From Gammaproteobacteria bacterium UBA2810 (lineage in GTDB: Bacteria > Pseudomonadota > Gammaproteobacteria > Enterobacterales > Succinivibrionaceae): a stretch of DNA of 34,453 nt. A program made the translations under genes and the position numbers. The stretch is taken from the NCBI GenBank assembly GCA_002351705.1, contig DEHC01000030.1:1-34453 (forward strand), given 5' to 3'. Shown one piece after another: positions 8,075-16,376 of this stretch; position 1 is the first letter of the stretch, and the number at the start of each line of letters is the position of its first letter. The notes under the pieces were generated by a model that was given only the letters and a program-made list of their open reading frames with translations, ran no database searches and was not told the DNA's origin.

Positions 8075-9164
8075 ATGAAACTTCAGGACGCTTTGAAGAG
8101 AAGTATCTAGGAATTCGGGATGAGTGTCTTCAAGGAAAAGCACCTCGTCTTCCTTCTCTCAGATTACAAGGCCTTTGATGACTATCCGCGATGAAGCAGA
8201 TCATAAAGACCATCGCGGAGGACGGGTACGGGAAGGATCTCTGCCGCGCCGGCATGAAAGGAAGCCGAAAGGAGTGCCTTAAGTGTGTCGACCTCCTCAA
8301 GAAGACGCTCTCCGGAGACAGAGGCTTCAGGCCGTCGCTCGGCTCCTACGCAGTTGACAGCATCCTCTTCGCGATGGGCCTTGTCCCGGCCTCATCAGTA
8401 AATGAGCCCTCTTGTCTGCGGATTTGATCCGCTCGGAAACGACGAGGAGAGTCAGGAGCAGGAAGACAGCACATCAGCCCCGGAAGAAGCACCGGAGAGC
8501 GCTCCGGATGCCGCGGAACCACGGAGGCGTACTGCTCCGCCTCCTCGGGCAGGCGGCCGGATCCGCCAGTCCGTCCGGACAGCAGGTTCAGAACAGAGGC
8601 GGTGCGCAGTGTAGCCCGGCACCTGCAGGTAAACCTCCGCGCTCACATCCGCTCATCAACCTGAGGTCCTGGGGCCGTATGTTCCTCAGCCTCCTGTCAC
8701 CGCTCAGCTGGTTTACCAATAAGGGAAGGCTGAGCAGGGCACAGTTCTGGATCTGGCTCGCCGCATGGGGTCTGATGGTTTACCTGCTTTATGCAGTTTC
8801 CTACTGGCTCAGCTGGTCCGGCATCATCGTGGCAGCCTTGCTTTTGTTCTGGAGTTTCAAATCCATTGTGGTCAGGCGATGCCATGATATTTGGCCTGAC
8901 GATGATGACTGGGAAGCTTTTGGCGGATTCGTGTTTGGTCCCCTGATTTTCGGCGGTATTGACTGTGTCATTTACTGGGCATTATTCGACCATGATGATC
9001 CTCTCGAATACTGGATGTCCGGCACATTTCATATCATATTCGGGGCAGCACTGTCATTGGTCGGACTTGCAATACTTGCAATGATCCTAGGGGTTTTTAT
9101 TAGTTTCTTCTTCATCAAAGGCGATGAAGGCAGCAACAAACACGGACCGGATCCGACAGAATAA
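8075..9164 (+). pseudogene. Decayed N-domain/DUF805 gene
   Basis: The ancestral product can be read across frames. MKLQDALKRSI stops at TAG 8108-8110. The same frame then gives EFGMSVFKEKHLVFLLSDYKAF and hits TGA 8192 because one base is missing in the CCG-CG stretch at 8186-8190. The next frame continues MKQIIKTIAEDGYGKDL to VNEPS near 8410. A shift there gives GFDPLG in a second frame. A third shift in the Ser/Pro-rich linker (about 8520-8640) leads into a complete DUF805 domain ending KHGPDPTE at 9164. That makes one nonsense codon and at least three frameshifts against the intact copies at 6047 and 26613. No Sel1 repeats remain. The DUF805 part (8680-9164) has SWFTNKGRLSRAQFW and VVRRCHD motifs. 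Its open reading frame begins at 8412 in unrelated linker sequence, so independent expression is doubtful. Confidence 0.85.
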
Positions 9165-9250
9165 GGATATCGAGGCCGGGCAGACATAAGTCCGGCCGGA
9201 AGTACCGGTTGCTGCGGCATGAGATAGTCTCTTCAATAGTAATGCAAAAA

Positions 9251-9321
9251 TGTGAGACAGCTGTCATCCCGGAATTTTCTGTCGAAAATTTTCTTGACGC
9301 GGTCGATTTTTTTTTTACATT
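9251..9321 (+). promoter_or_regulatory. Second copy of the shared promoter cassette
   Basis: TTGACG at 9294-9299 and TACATT at 9316-9321 have a 16-base, mostly T, spacer. The block TGTGAGA...GTCATCCCG at 9251-9271 matches the block at 710-730 in 18 of 21 positions, and TCTTGAC follows at exactly the same distance. The 165-base leader downstream can form a CCAGCCA/TGGCTGG stem (9416-9422 with 9449-9455). Confidence 0.55.
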
Positions 9322-9486
9322 GCAAAACGACATTATGTGCACACGCAGAATGCACACATTGCGGAAAATGCCGCCTGTGGGCTGGTACCTTCGCCCATGC
9401 GGCAGATAACGGGCGCCAGCCAGTCAGTACTTTAGAACAGATTCTTTATGGCTGGTGTCTTTGAATAACGGAGACAGCTGAATATC

Positions 9487-10314
9487 ATGTCTGACCAGTT
9501 TGACAACGTGCCTGACGGTGCTGATTACCACCGCCGCTTCTATCGCGGCGAGGACATTACCTCTGCTTTTGACGATGGCTCGTTCAGCGCAAGAGTAGCT
9601 GACGGAACATTCCGGGACATATTTCTTGGCGACTTCATAAGAAAGGAGTTCACGGATCCTAATGTTGACTACGTAGAGTCCAGTACTCAGATTGTTGAGT
9701 TCGTAGTTGCTGACCTGGATAGCGCCATGAATTATGGATGCCACATGGTGACAGCTCATCACGCGGTAATCGTACCTAGATGGGGCCTCTTTTCCACGTA
9801 CATGAACCCAACCGACACCAATGCTGGCGGCTATGCGGCGTCATATATGAACAGAACCGTCATGCCTGCCTTTGCAGAGGGACTCGCTGCGTCTTTCGGG
9901 CTCTCGCATCTCCTGAAATTCAATGCTGACGGGCGTTCATGCCTGTGCAGGCTGATGACGCTGTCAATGGTTTTCGGACATACGGTAACATGGTGGCCAG
10001 GCAAGTCTTGGTCCGATTTTAACAAAGACGACTGCATGGGCGGAGAACAGCTTGCTGCATTCCGGCTTGACCCACTCAACCTCCTCATGAGCCAAAATTA
10101 CTGGGTGAGTGATACTTGGTCAGCAGGAAAGGCTTTCGCGATTATCTTATACAACCACGACCTCGGCTGTGTCTGTGCAGGTGCCGGCGGTGCATCACTC
10201 GACGCCCCCCCACTACGGCTGGTCGACTGCATACCCAACAGTTCGCCCTTTCTTCCTGCTTTGCTAATCTTCAAACAGCAGTGCTTCAGCGCGGCAGGAG
10301 GCATATGTCTGTAA
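9487..10314 (+). CDS. Phage-type surface/structural protein, C-terminus out of frame
   Basis: The open frame gives 275 residues. The middle part, with AVIVPRW, MNPTDTNAGGY and later QNYWVSDTWSAGKAF, resembles a widespread family of phage-associated or surface proteins (DUF6273-like). These usually finish with a GVRPFFLL-type tail. Here the frame runs through a C7 tract at 10205-10211 into a non-family tail ending GGICL. Dropping one C would instead give HYGWSTAYPTVRPFFLLC and stop at 10267, a typical ending. The gene may therefore be phase-variable, frameshifted, or affected by a sequencing error. There is no signal peptide. The ATG follows CGGAGA by about ten bases. Family assignment is from memory of the motif pattern and is moderate. 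Confidence 0.55.
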   Translation: MSDQFDNVPDGADYHRRFYRGEDITSAFDDGSFSARVADGTFRDIFLGDFIRKEFTDPNVDYVESSTQIVEFVVADLDSAMNYGCHMVTAHHAVIVPRWGLFSTYMNPTDTNAGGYAASYMNRTVMPAFAEGLAASFGLSHLLKFNADGRSCLCRLMTLSMVFGHTVTWWPGKSWSDFNKDDCMGGEQLAAFRLDPLNLLMSQNYWVSDTWSAGKAFAIILYNHDLGCVCAGAGGASLDAPPLRLVDCIPNSSPFLPALLIFKQQCFSAAGGICL

Positions 10315-10440
10315 TCAAGCGTTTCCGGAGAGAGTAAAAGCCCAGTGCAGTCCGTACGGCGCTGAAGCACGAAAAGGACATGACACTGCAGACTGCCCGT
10401 GACTTTGGGGATAAGCACCTCGGTTCTGTTTGAGAACCAA

Positions 10441-10477
10441 AATGCCGGGCTCTCCTTCTCCGGGGGAGTCCGGCATT
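10441..10477 (-). terminator. Hairpin terminator of thiI
   Basis: AATGCCGG at 10441-10448 pairs with CCGGCATT at 10470-10477, and the inner arms also pair with one or two mismatches. Read on the minus strand, the stem ends GGCATTTTGG, a short U-run. It lies 27 bases past the thiI stop and may also stop plus-strand transcription. Confidence 0.6.
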
Positions 10478-10503
10478 CTTCCTCGTGAACCTCAGACTTT
10501 TCC

Positions 10504-12159
10504 TCAGATCCTGATCACCTTTACGTTCCTGAATCCCCTCTCCTTGAGTATCAGCGCCTGCAGCCTGCTCATAACGCCGTTTTTGCAGTAGAGAAGATAG
10601 GTCTTCGTCTGATCGAGGTTCCCGAACTCCGTTGCGATCTTGTAGAAGGGAAGCTCCTTGATCTCCGCTCCATCAAGCCTCAAGGGATTCTCCTCCGCCT
10701 CGTCAGGGGCCCTGACGTCAAGCACGACATCGCCTGCTCCTGCAGCGGTGACATACTCGACCTCCGGCTCCGCCCCCTTCGGCGCCTCGCCGATTTCCTT
10801 TATATCAGTCCAGCGCGAGTCCTCAACTGCCTTGTCCAGAATTGAGAAGTCGAACTTCTTCTCCTCCTCCTCTATCCTCCCGAGGTCCGCATGGATGGTC
10901 GGCTTCTGCGATATCACTCCGCAGTACTCCGGCATGGCTGCCGCGAGCTCCTCGGTCCCGATCTCACGGCACTTGTCGATGATGTCCTGCTTGTCCATGG
11001 TGATGAGCGGCCTCAGGATAAGGACAGGCGTAACCCGGTCAATCACCGAGAGGTTGGTGATGGTCTGGCTTGATACCTGCCCGACGCTCTCGCCGGTCAC
11101 GAGTGCCTTGATTCCCTCTCTTTCGGCGATTTTCGCGGCGGCGCGCATCATCATGCGCTTGAGGACCACTCCCATCAGGTGGTGGTCAATCTTCTGTAGG
11201 ATTTCCCCGACGACATCCTCGAACGGAACGGCAAAGAACTTCACGCGGTGCGAGGATCCGTACTTCTTCCAGATGAAGTGCGCCTCCTCGCGGACGCCGA
11301 TTTCATGCTCCCTGCCTCCCATATTGAAGAAGCAGTAGTGCACCCTTGCGCCGCGCCTGATGAAGTCAAAGCTCGAGACCCCGGAGTCGAAGCCTCCTGA
11401 TATAAGGCTCAGCACATCCTCCTGCGTCGAGAGCGGATAGCCGCCGATGCCCTTCCTTGTATTGCTGAGGAGGTAGAACTTCTTCCCGTCAACCTCTATG
11501 TGTATCGTAATCTGCGGCTTCTTGAGGCTCACCCCGGCGCTCTTCCCGCTCTCCCAGAGAACCTCCCCGAGAGCCCTTTCAAGCTCGACCGAGGTGAAGG
11601 TTTCCTGTCCTTTCCTCTTGCAGCGCACGCAGAAGGTCTTTCCGGTGATTTCAGGGAGGGCAAGGGGCGCGGCGGTTTTCAGAATGTCATCAAGCGACGC
11701 GTACGGGAATGAAAGGACCTCGCTGAAGGAGTGGATCCCGGGAATTCGCGACAAAATGTCCGAGGCGGTGTCATTCGATACCTCCACCGGGACCTTGACG
11801 AAGACCCTGTCCCAGTTGCCGAGGACCTTCACCCTTATTCCTGAGTTCTGGAAGACATTCCTGATGTTGCCGGTGAGAATGCGGATCATCCTTGTGCGCA
11901 CCGGCTTGCTCTTCACGACAATCTCGGGGAAGAGCTTCACGATGAAGGTGCTGTACTCCGACTCGTCAATCGCGCTGCCGGAATCACTGCCTTGAGTCAC
12001 TTCCGCGCCGTCTGCGGCTGCTCCCTCTGCTGCCGGTGCCTTCTGCCCGGCCTCTGCCTCAGGGCCCTCTTCCTTCATGGCCGCAGCCTCTTTCCCTGCC
12101 GCATTAAGAGCTTCGTCAGGAGACTCAGCCTTCTGTCCCGGGATGTCCTTTTCTTCCAT
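10504..12159 (-). CDS. thiI: tRNA 4-thiouridine synthase ThiI with rhodanese domain
   Basis: ThiI adenylates U8 of tRNA and transfers sulfur to make 4-thiouridine; it also takes part in thiamine thiazole synthesis. The NFLD/THUMP part spans about residues 70-240, starting FIVKLFPEIVVKSKPVR as in E. coli. The PP-loop SGGFDS is at 254-259. A Cys in EYCGVIS (413) matches the disulfide partner Cys. The C-terminal rhodanese domain carries the persulfide Cys525 in LLYCKNGVMSR. The length is 551 residues against about 482 in E. coli. The difference is mainly a 65-70 residue Ala/Glu-rich N-terminal tail with no counterpart in the family. No internal Met lies near the usual start, so the long form is kept. 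The gene is divergent from xseB, with a 224-base gap. Confidence 0.95.
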   Translation of the reverse strand: MEEKDIPGQKAESPDEALNAAGKEAAAMKEEGPEAEAGQKAPAAEGAAADGAEVTQGSDSGSAIDESEYSTFIVKLFPEIVVKSKPVRTRMIRILTGNIRNVFQNSGIRVKVLGNWDRVFVKVPVEVSNDTASDILSRIPGIHSFSEVLSFPYASLDDILKTAAPLALPEITGKTFCVRCKRKGQETFTSVELERALGEVLWESGKSAGVSLKKPQITIHIEVDGKKFYLLSNTRKGIGGYPLSTQEDVLSLISGGFDSGVSSFDFIRRGARVHYCFFNMGGREHEIGVREEAHFIWKKYGSSHRVKFFAVPFEDVVGEILQKIDHHLMGVVLKRMMMRAAAKIAEREGIKALVTGESVGQVSSQTITNLSVIDRVTPVLILRPLITMDKQDIIDKCREIGTEELAAAMPEYCGVISQKPTIHADLGRIEEEEKKFDFSILDKAVEDSRWTDIKEIGEAPKGAEPEVEYVTAAGAGDVVLDVRAPDEAEENPLRLDGAEIKELPFYKIATEFGNLDQTKTYLLYCKNGVMSRLQALILKERGFRNVKVIRI

Positions 12160-12345
12160 TTCGCGTAAATTCCAAGAAAAACCTCCGCAATTTTACAGGA
12201 TCTTTGCCAAATCGTACAAAGAGCACGGAAAACCTTCCATCCCCGCTGTTATAATCCCATCTCTGAGGGTGGGGCGCTGTCTCCTCCTTTCATGAACAGC
12301 GGGAATCAAGCCCCCTCTGATGGTCCGCCGGCGCCGTGCAGGCGC

Positions 12346-12351
12346 TATAAT
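12346..12351 (+). promoter_or_regulatory. Candidate -10 box for xseB-ispA-dxs
   Basis: A perfect TATAAT lies 32 bases before the xseB start, in the thiI-xseB divergent gap. No good -35 hexamer is found 16-18 bases upstream. A second TATAAT is at 12250-12255. Only the -10 element is supported. Confidence 0.4.
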
Positions 12352-12383
12352 AGCCGGGTTCATTCCTGCGACTGGAGAATACG

Positions 12384-12632
12384 ATGCCGGAAAAGCTTTC
12401 ATTTGAGGAAACCATCCAGAAGATCGAGGCGGCTGCCTCGGCTCTCGAGAGCGGGAAGCTCTCCCTCGACGAGTCCCTTAAGGTCTATGAGGAGTCAGTG
12501 GGGCTCATCCGCTCCGCGGAGAAGTACCTCGAGTCTGCAAGGCAGCGCGTCCGGATCCTCGAGAAGGGACCTGACGGGAGCGAGGAGATGAAGGACACTG
12601 ACGACTACAGCGCCGAGTTCCGGGGCGCGTAA
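12384..12632 (+). CDS. xseB: Exodeoxyribonuclease VII small subunit
   Basis: An 82-residue protein matching XseB. It opens with LSFEETIQKIEAAASALESG and continues LSLDESLKVYEESVGLIRSAEKYL, the family's conserved helical pair, with a short acidic tail. Several XseB chains bind XseA to form the cytoplasmic nuclease that trims single-stranded DNA to oligonucleotides. xseA is not in the window. It is the first gene of xseB-ispA-dxs, a common gammaproteobacterial order, with 14 bases to ispA. Confidence 0.95.
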   Translation: MPEKLSFEETIQKIEAAASALESGKLSLDESLKVYEESVGLIRSAEKYLESARQRVRILEKGPDGSEEMKDTDDYSAEFRGA

Positions 12633-12646
12633 GGGGAGCAAAGAAG

Positions 12647-13600
12647 ATGAGCCTGAAAGAGTACATGCAGGAGAACCGCGGCCGCATAGACGCGCTCCTT
12701 GAAAAGCACATCAACGAGCTCCCTGACACAGTCGATCCGAAGCTCAAGGCCGCCATGCGCCACGGGCTCCTCCTCGGAGGAAAGCGCGTGCGCCCGTTCC
12801 TGGTCTTCATCACGGGAAAGCTTTTAGGGGCAGACGAGGCGGTCCTCGAGGGCCCTGCCGCCGCCATCGAGTGCATCCACGCCTACTCCCTCATCCATGA
12901 CGACCTACCCGCGATGGACAACGACGTGCTCCGCCGCGGTCAGCCCACCGTCCACAAGGCCTTCGGCGAGGCCATGGGCATACTCGCGGGCGACGCGCTG
13001 CAGACTTTGGGCTTTGAGATCCTCGCGAACCATCCGTTCCCCGAGAGGCTCCTCCCGAACAAGGTCAGAATGCTTCAGGAGCTAGGCGAGGCCTCCGGCT
13101 ACCGCGGCATGTGCGGCGGGCAGGCCCTTGATCTCGAGGCCGAGGGGCATAAGGTCGATCTCGAGGGGCTCCTCAGGGTCCACCGCCACAAGACCGGCGC
13201 GCTCATCCGCTGCGCCGTGCGCATGGGCGCGCTCGCCTCGGAGTATCTAAATGACGCTGTGATGAAGTACCTCACGGAGTACTCGGAGGCGATAGGGCTC
13301 GCGTTCCAGATCCACGACGACATCCTCGACGTAACGTCAAGCACCGAGGTGCTCGGTAAGACCGCGCACTCCGACGAGAACCTGGAGAAGAGCACCTTCC
13401 CGGCGCTCCTGGGGCTCGAGGGCGCTAAGGAGTACGAGAGAAAGGTCTACGACAAGGCCATCTCCGCAGTCTCCTCGCTCAGGCCTGCTCTTGGGAGAAT
13501 CCGGATGAAGGATCCGTCCATCGTCCCGTTCACGTCGCTCCGAGATGACGCCTTGCTCCTCTGCGAGTTCGCCGAGTACATCGTGACCCGCGGATACTGA
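12647..13600 (+). CDS. ispA: Farnesyl/geranyl diphosphate synthase
   Basis: A 317-residue trans-prenyltransferase that condenses isopentenyl diphosphate with dimethylallyl or geranyl diphosphate to give farnesyl diphosphate, the precursor of quinone tails and undecaprenyl carriers. The first aspartate-rich motif is DDLPAMD (85-91) and the second is DDILD (224-228). GGKRVRP (44-50) binds the diphosphate. The length is slightly above the usual 299. It lies two bases upstream of dxs, whose product feeds the same pathway, which indicates one transcript. A GGGGAGC stretch precedes the start. Confidence 0.95.
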   Translation: MSLKEYMQENRGRIDALLEKHINELPDTVDPKLKAAMRHGLLLGGKRVRPFLVFITGKLLGADEAVLEGPAAAIECIHAYSLIHDDLPAMDNDVLRRGQPTVHKAFGEAMGILAGDALQTLGFEILANHPFPERLLPNKVRMLQELGEASGYRGMCGGQALDLEAEGHKVDLEGLLRVHRHKTGALIRCAVRMGALASEYLNDAVMKYLTEYSEAIGLAFQIHDDILDVTSSTEVLGKTAHSDENLEKSTFPALLGLEGAKEYERKVYDKAISAVSSLRPALGRIRMKDPSIVPFTSLRDDALLLCEFAEYIVTRGY

Positions 13601-13602
13601 CG

Positions 13603-15738
13603 ATGAAGCTCCCCGATCCCGAGACCTACCCGCTCCTCTCGAAGGTGACCGATCCGGCTGAGCTCAGGAAGCTCAGCGTGGAGGATCTCACCGCGCTCGC
13701 GAAGGAGGTGAGGAGCTTCCTCCTCCACACCGTGAGCCAGACGAGCGGCCATCTTGCCTCGGGGCTCGGCGTGGTGGAGCTCACCATCGCGCTCCACTAC
13801 GTCTACAACACGCCATTCGACAACATCGTGTGGGATGTCGGCCACCAGGCCTATCCCCACAAGATCCTCACGGGTCGCGCGGGCTTCATGGACACCATCA
13901 GGAAGCTCTGGGGCCTCCACTCCTTCCCCTGGCGCGGCGAGAGCCCCTATGACACCGCGAGCGTCGGGCACGCGAGCACCTCAATCGGCGTCGCGCTCGG
14001 CATGGCGGTCGCCGCGGACCGCGAGGGGAAAGGGCGCAAAACCTGCGCCGTAATCGGTGACGGCGCCATGACGGGCGGAATGGCCTTCGAGGCCCTCAAT
14101 CACGCCGGGAGCCTCGGTGAGAGCCTCCTCGTCGTCCTCAATGACAACGAGATGTCGATTTCGGAGCCCGTCGGGGCTCTCTCGAAGTACCTCTCCTACA
14201 TCCTCTCGAACGCGAACTACAACAGCATCGTGCGGGGCGGCAAGAACCTCCTGAAGAACTTCCCCCTGCTGCAGCGCATCGCCATAAAGGGCCACGAGTA
14301 CCTCAAGGGCATGATCCTCCCGGGGACGCTATTCGAGGAGCTGGGGTTCAACTATGTGGGCCCGGTGAACGGGCACGACCCTGAGGCCCTCGTCACGACC
14401 CTCCGCAATATGAGAAATCTCCCGGGGCCGCAGCTCCTCCATGTCGTGACGCGCAAGGGCATGGGCTACGAGCCCGCTGAGAACGATCCGACGAAATACC
14501 ACGGCGTGCCGAAGTTCAGCCTTGACGAGGGCGTCTCCTCCTCAAGCCGCGAGACCTACGCCTCGCTGTTCGGCCGCTTCCTCTGTGAGAGTGCGGAGAA
14601 GGACTCAAGGTTCTGCGCCATCACCCCGGCGATGTGCGAGGGCTCGGGGATGAAGGAGTTCTCCGGGAAGTACCCGAAGCAGTTCTTTGACGTCGCAATA
14701 GCCGAGCAGCATGCCGTCACCTTCGCCGCGGGGCTTGCGGCGGGCGGCATGAGGCCCGTCGTCTGCGTCTACTCCACGTTCCTGCAGCGAGCCTATGACC
14801 AGATCGTGCATGACGTCGCGCTCCCGGACCTCCCTGTCGTCATCGCCGTCGACCACGCCGGCATCGTGGGCCCCGACGGGCCGACGCACCAGGGAGTGTT
14901 CGACATCTCGTTCCTTTTGCCCATTCCCAACATGGTCATCATGGCCCCGGGGCTCATCGGCGACTTCCGGGCGATGCTTGACGCGGCGCTCGCGTACGCG
15001 CGTCCGGTCGCAGTGCGCTATCCGAAAGGCCCGGGGAATGAGCGCTCCGCCGAGTCCGCAGAGCTTTCCGAGGCAAGGAAATCCCTTGGCATCACGGTGA
15101 AGGAGGATGACGGCGGTGCAGGGGACAATGCCGGAATTGCGGGGGACATGCATCAGTCTCCCGCTGCGGCTGTAATCGCGGACCGCCTTCGCCCTGAAAT
15201 CCGCCTCGCCAGGGCGAGGATCGTGCAGATGGGAAGAGCAAAGGCTGACACCGCGATCCTCGCCTTCGGCGCGCTCCTTCCCTTCGCGATGGCGGCAGGG
15301 AAGGGTACAGGCGCCTTTGTCGTCGACATGCGCTTCATAAAGCCACTCGATGAGGAGCTTTTGAGGGCCCTCGTTGACGCAGGAGTGAGGTATTTCGTGA
15401 CGGCTGAGGACGGCGTGGAGACCGGCGGCATCGGGGAGCATGCGGCAAGGTTCCTCGGGAGCATCTCCGACGAGGTGAAGGTCCGGACCATCGCGCTCCC
15501 TGACGAGTTCATCCGGCAGGGCACCTCCGATGAGCTCTACCGGCTCTACGGACTCGACTCCGCGGGGATACTCCTCAAAACAGAGGAGTTCGTGCGGAAG
15601 GAGCGCTCCCTCCGGCGCATCAGGGATGAGGCCGCGAAGGAGCCGCACGGTGAGAATCATCAGGAGATCCGTCACGACGCTCCCAAAAGCGGTGCCGGGG
15701 GAGCGCGCCCGCGTGAGAGAGCCCGTGAGCACGCGTGA
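13603..15738 (+). CDS. dxs: 1-deoxy-D-xylulose-5-phosphate synthase
   Basis: Dxs makes deoxyxylulose phosphate from pyruvate and glyceraldehyde 3-phosphate using thiamine diphosphate, the first step of the MEP isoprenoid pathway. His50 lies in the QTSGHLASGLG motif, VGHQAYPHK follows, and the cofactor motif runs from GDGAMTGG to NDNEMSIS (about 152-187). The catalytic Glu lies in DVAIAEQHAVTFAAG in the pyrimidine-binding domain. At 711 residues it is about 90 longer than the usual 620. The extra parts are a Gly/Ala-rich insert of about 40 residues (501-543) between the pyrimidine and C-terminal domains, and a basic tail after about 675. Core motifs are intact, so activity is expected. Confidence 0.95.
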   Translation: MKLPDPETYPLLSKVTDPAELRKLSVEDLTALAKEVRSFLLHTVSQTSGHLASGLGVVELTIALHYVYNTPFDNIVWDVGHQAYPHKILTGRAGFMDTIRKLWGLHSFPWRGESPYDTASVGHASTSIGVALGMAVAADREGKGRKTCAVIGDGAMTGGMAFEALNHAGSLGESLLVVLNDNEMSISEPVGALSKYLSYILSNANYNSIVRGGKNLLKNFPLLQRIAIKGHEYLKGMILPGTLFEELGFNYVGPVNGHDPEALVTTLRNMRNLPGPQLLHVVTRKGMGYEPAENDPTKYHGVPKFSLDEGVSSSSRETYASLFGRFLCESAEKDSRFCAITPAMCEGSGMKEFSGKYPKQFFDVAIAEQHAVTFAAGLAAGGMRPVVCVYSTFLQRAYDQIVHDVALPDLPVVIAVDHAGIVGPDGPTHQGVFDISFLLPIPNMVIMAPGLIGDFRAMLDAALAYARPVAVRYPKGPGNERSAESAELSEARKSLGITVKEDDGGAGDNAGIAGDMHQSPAAAVIADRLRPEIRLARARIVQMGRAKADTAILAFGALLPFAMAAGKGTGAFVVDMRFIKPLDEELLRALVDAGVRYFVTAEDGVETGGIGEHAARFLGSISDEVKVRTIALPDEFIRQGTSDELYRLYGLDSAGILLKTEEFVRKERSLRRIRDEAAKEPHGENHQEIRHDAPKSGAGGARPRERAREHA

Positions 15739-15853
15739 CTCACACCGCGGAATGGTATCCCCGGGGGAAGAATTCAGATATCATATAAAGTGACATTGTT
15801 TTAAGGCCGCGTACCGCACTTTGAGAAGCGGAGCGTGCCATTCTGGAGCTGTT

Positions 15854-16339
15854 ATGCCTTCATTTGACGTAGTATCAGAGATTTCAAAGCCGGAGCTTAA
15901 GAACGCGGTCGACAACGCCTCGCGCGAGCTCTCCACCAGGTTCGACTTCAGGGGCGTCGACGCCTCCTTCAGCCTCAATGACGACGGCATCCTCATGAAG
16001 GCCGAGGGCGACTTCCAGCTCAAGCAGATGATGAACATCCTCATCGAGAAGCTCGGGAAGCGCAAGATCGATCCGCACGCCGTCGACTTCACCGGCACCC
16101 CGGAGCAGTCCGGGAAGACCTGGTCGCAGCTTATAAAACTCCGCGAGGGCATTGACCGCGAGATGGGAAAGAAGATTGTGAAGGCCATCAAGGACAGCAA
16201 GCTCAAGGTGCAGGCCCAGATTGACGGCGACGCCGTCAGGGTCACCGGAAAGAAGAAGGACGACCTGCAGGCCGTCATCGCGCTCCTCCGTGCTGCAGAT
16301 TTCGGGCAGCCGCTGCAGTACAACAACTTCCGCTCATGA
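15854..16339 (+). CDS. yajQ: YajQ family nucleotide-binding protein
   Basis: A 161-residue protein of the YajQ (DUF520) family, close to the usual 163. It starts MPSFDVVSEI and has the conserved STRFDFRG, IKLREGID, KKIVKAIKDSKLKVQAQI and closing LQYNNFR blocks. Family members are small two-domain cytoplasmic proteins. Some bind cyclic-di-GMP and modulate a partner transcription factor, others bind nucleotides or RNA. GGAG at 15845-15848 supports the ATG at 15854; the in-frame start at 15821 lacks this and adds non-family residues. Confidence 0.95.
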   Translation: MPSFDVVSEISKPELKNAVDNASRELSTRFDFRGVDASFSLNDDGILMKAEGDFQLKQMMNILIEKLGKRKIDPHAVDFTGTPEQSGKTWSQLIKLREGIDREMGKKIVKAIKDSKLKVQAQIDGDAVRVTGKKKDDLQAVIALLRAADFGQPLQYNNFRS

Positions 16340-16376
16340 TCCGCCTTGCCCGCCCGTCAGGGAAGAGGCTCCTCCC

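Noticed and set aside
9487..10314. Diversity-generating retroelement target
   Set aside because: The protein type could fit, but no reverse transcriptase, template repeat or accessory gene is visible in the window.
10345..10434. Short frame reading AVRTALKHEKDMTLQTARDF, considered as a gene remnant
   Set aside because: Only about 30 codons, no start or ribosome site, and no family recognised.
12242..12303. 9-bp inverted repeat CCCGCTGTT/AACAGCGGG in the thiI-xseB gap, considered as a riboswitch or terminator
   Set aside because: A 44-base loop and no U-run. It lacks thiamine-riboswitch core motifs, and the arm length is not beyond chance.
14605..15732. 375-residue minus-strand frame opposite dxs
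   Set aside because: It mirrors a high-GC coding strand; the plus frame is unmistakably Dxs.
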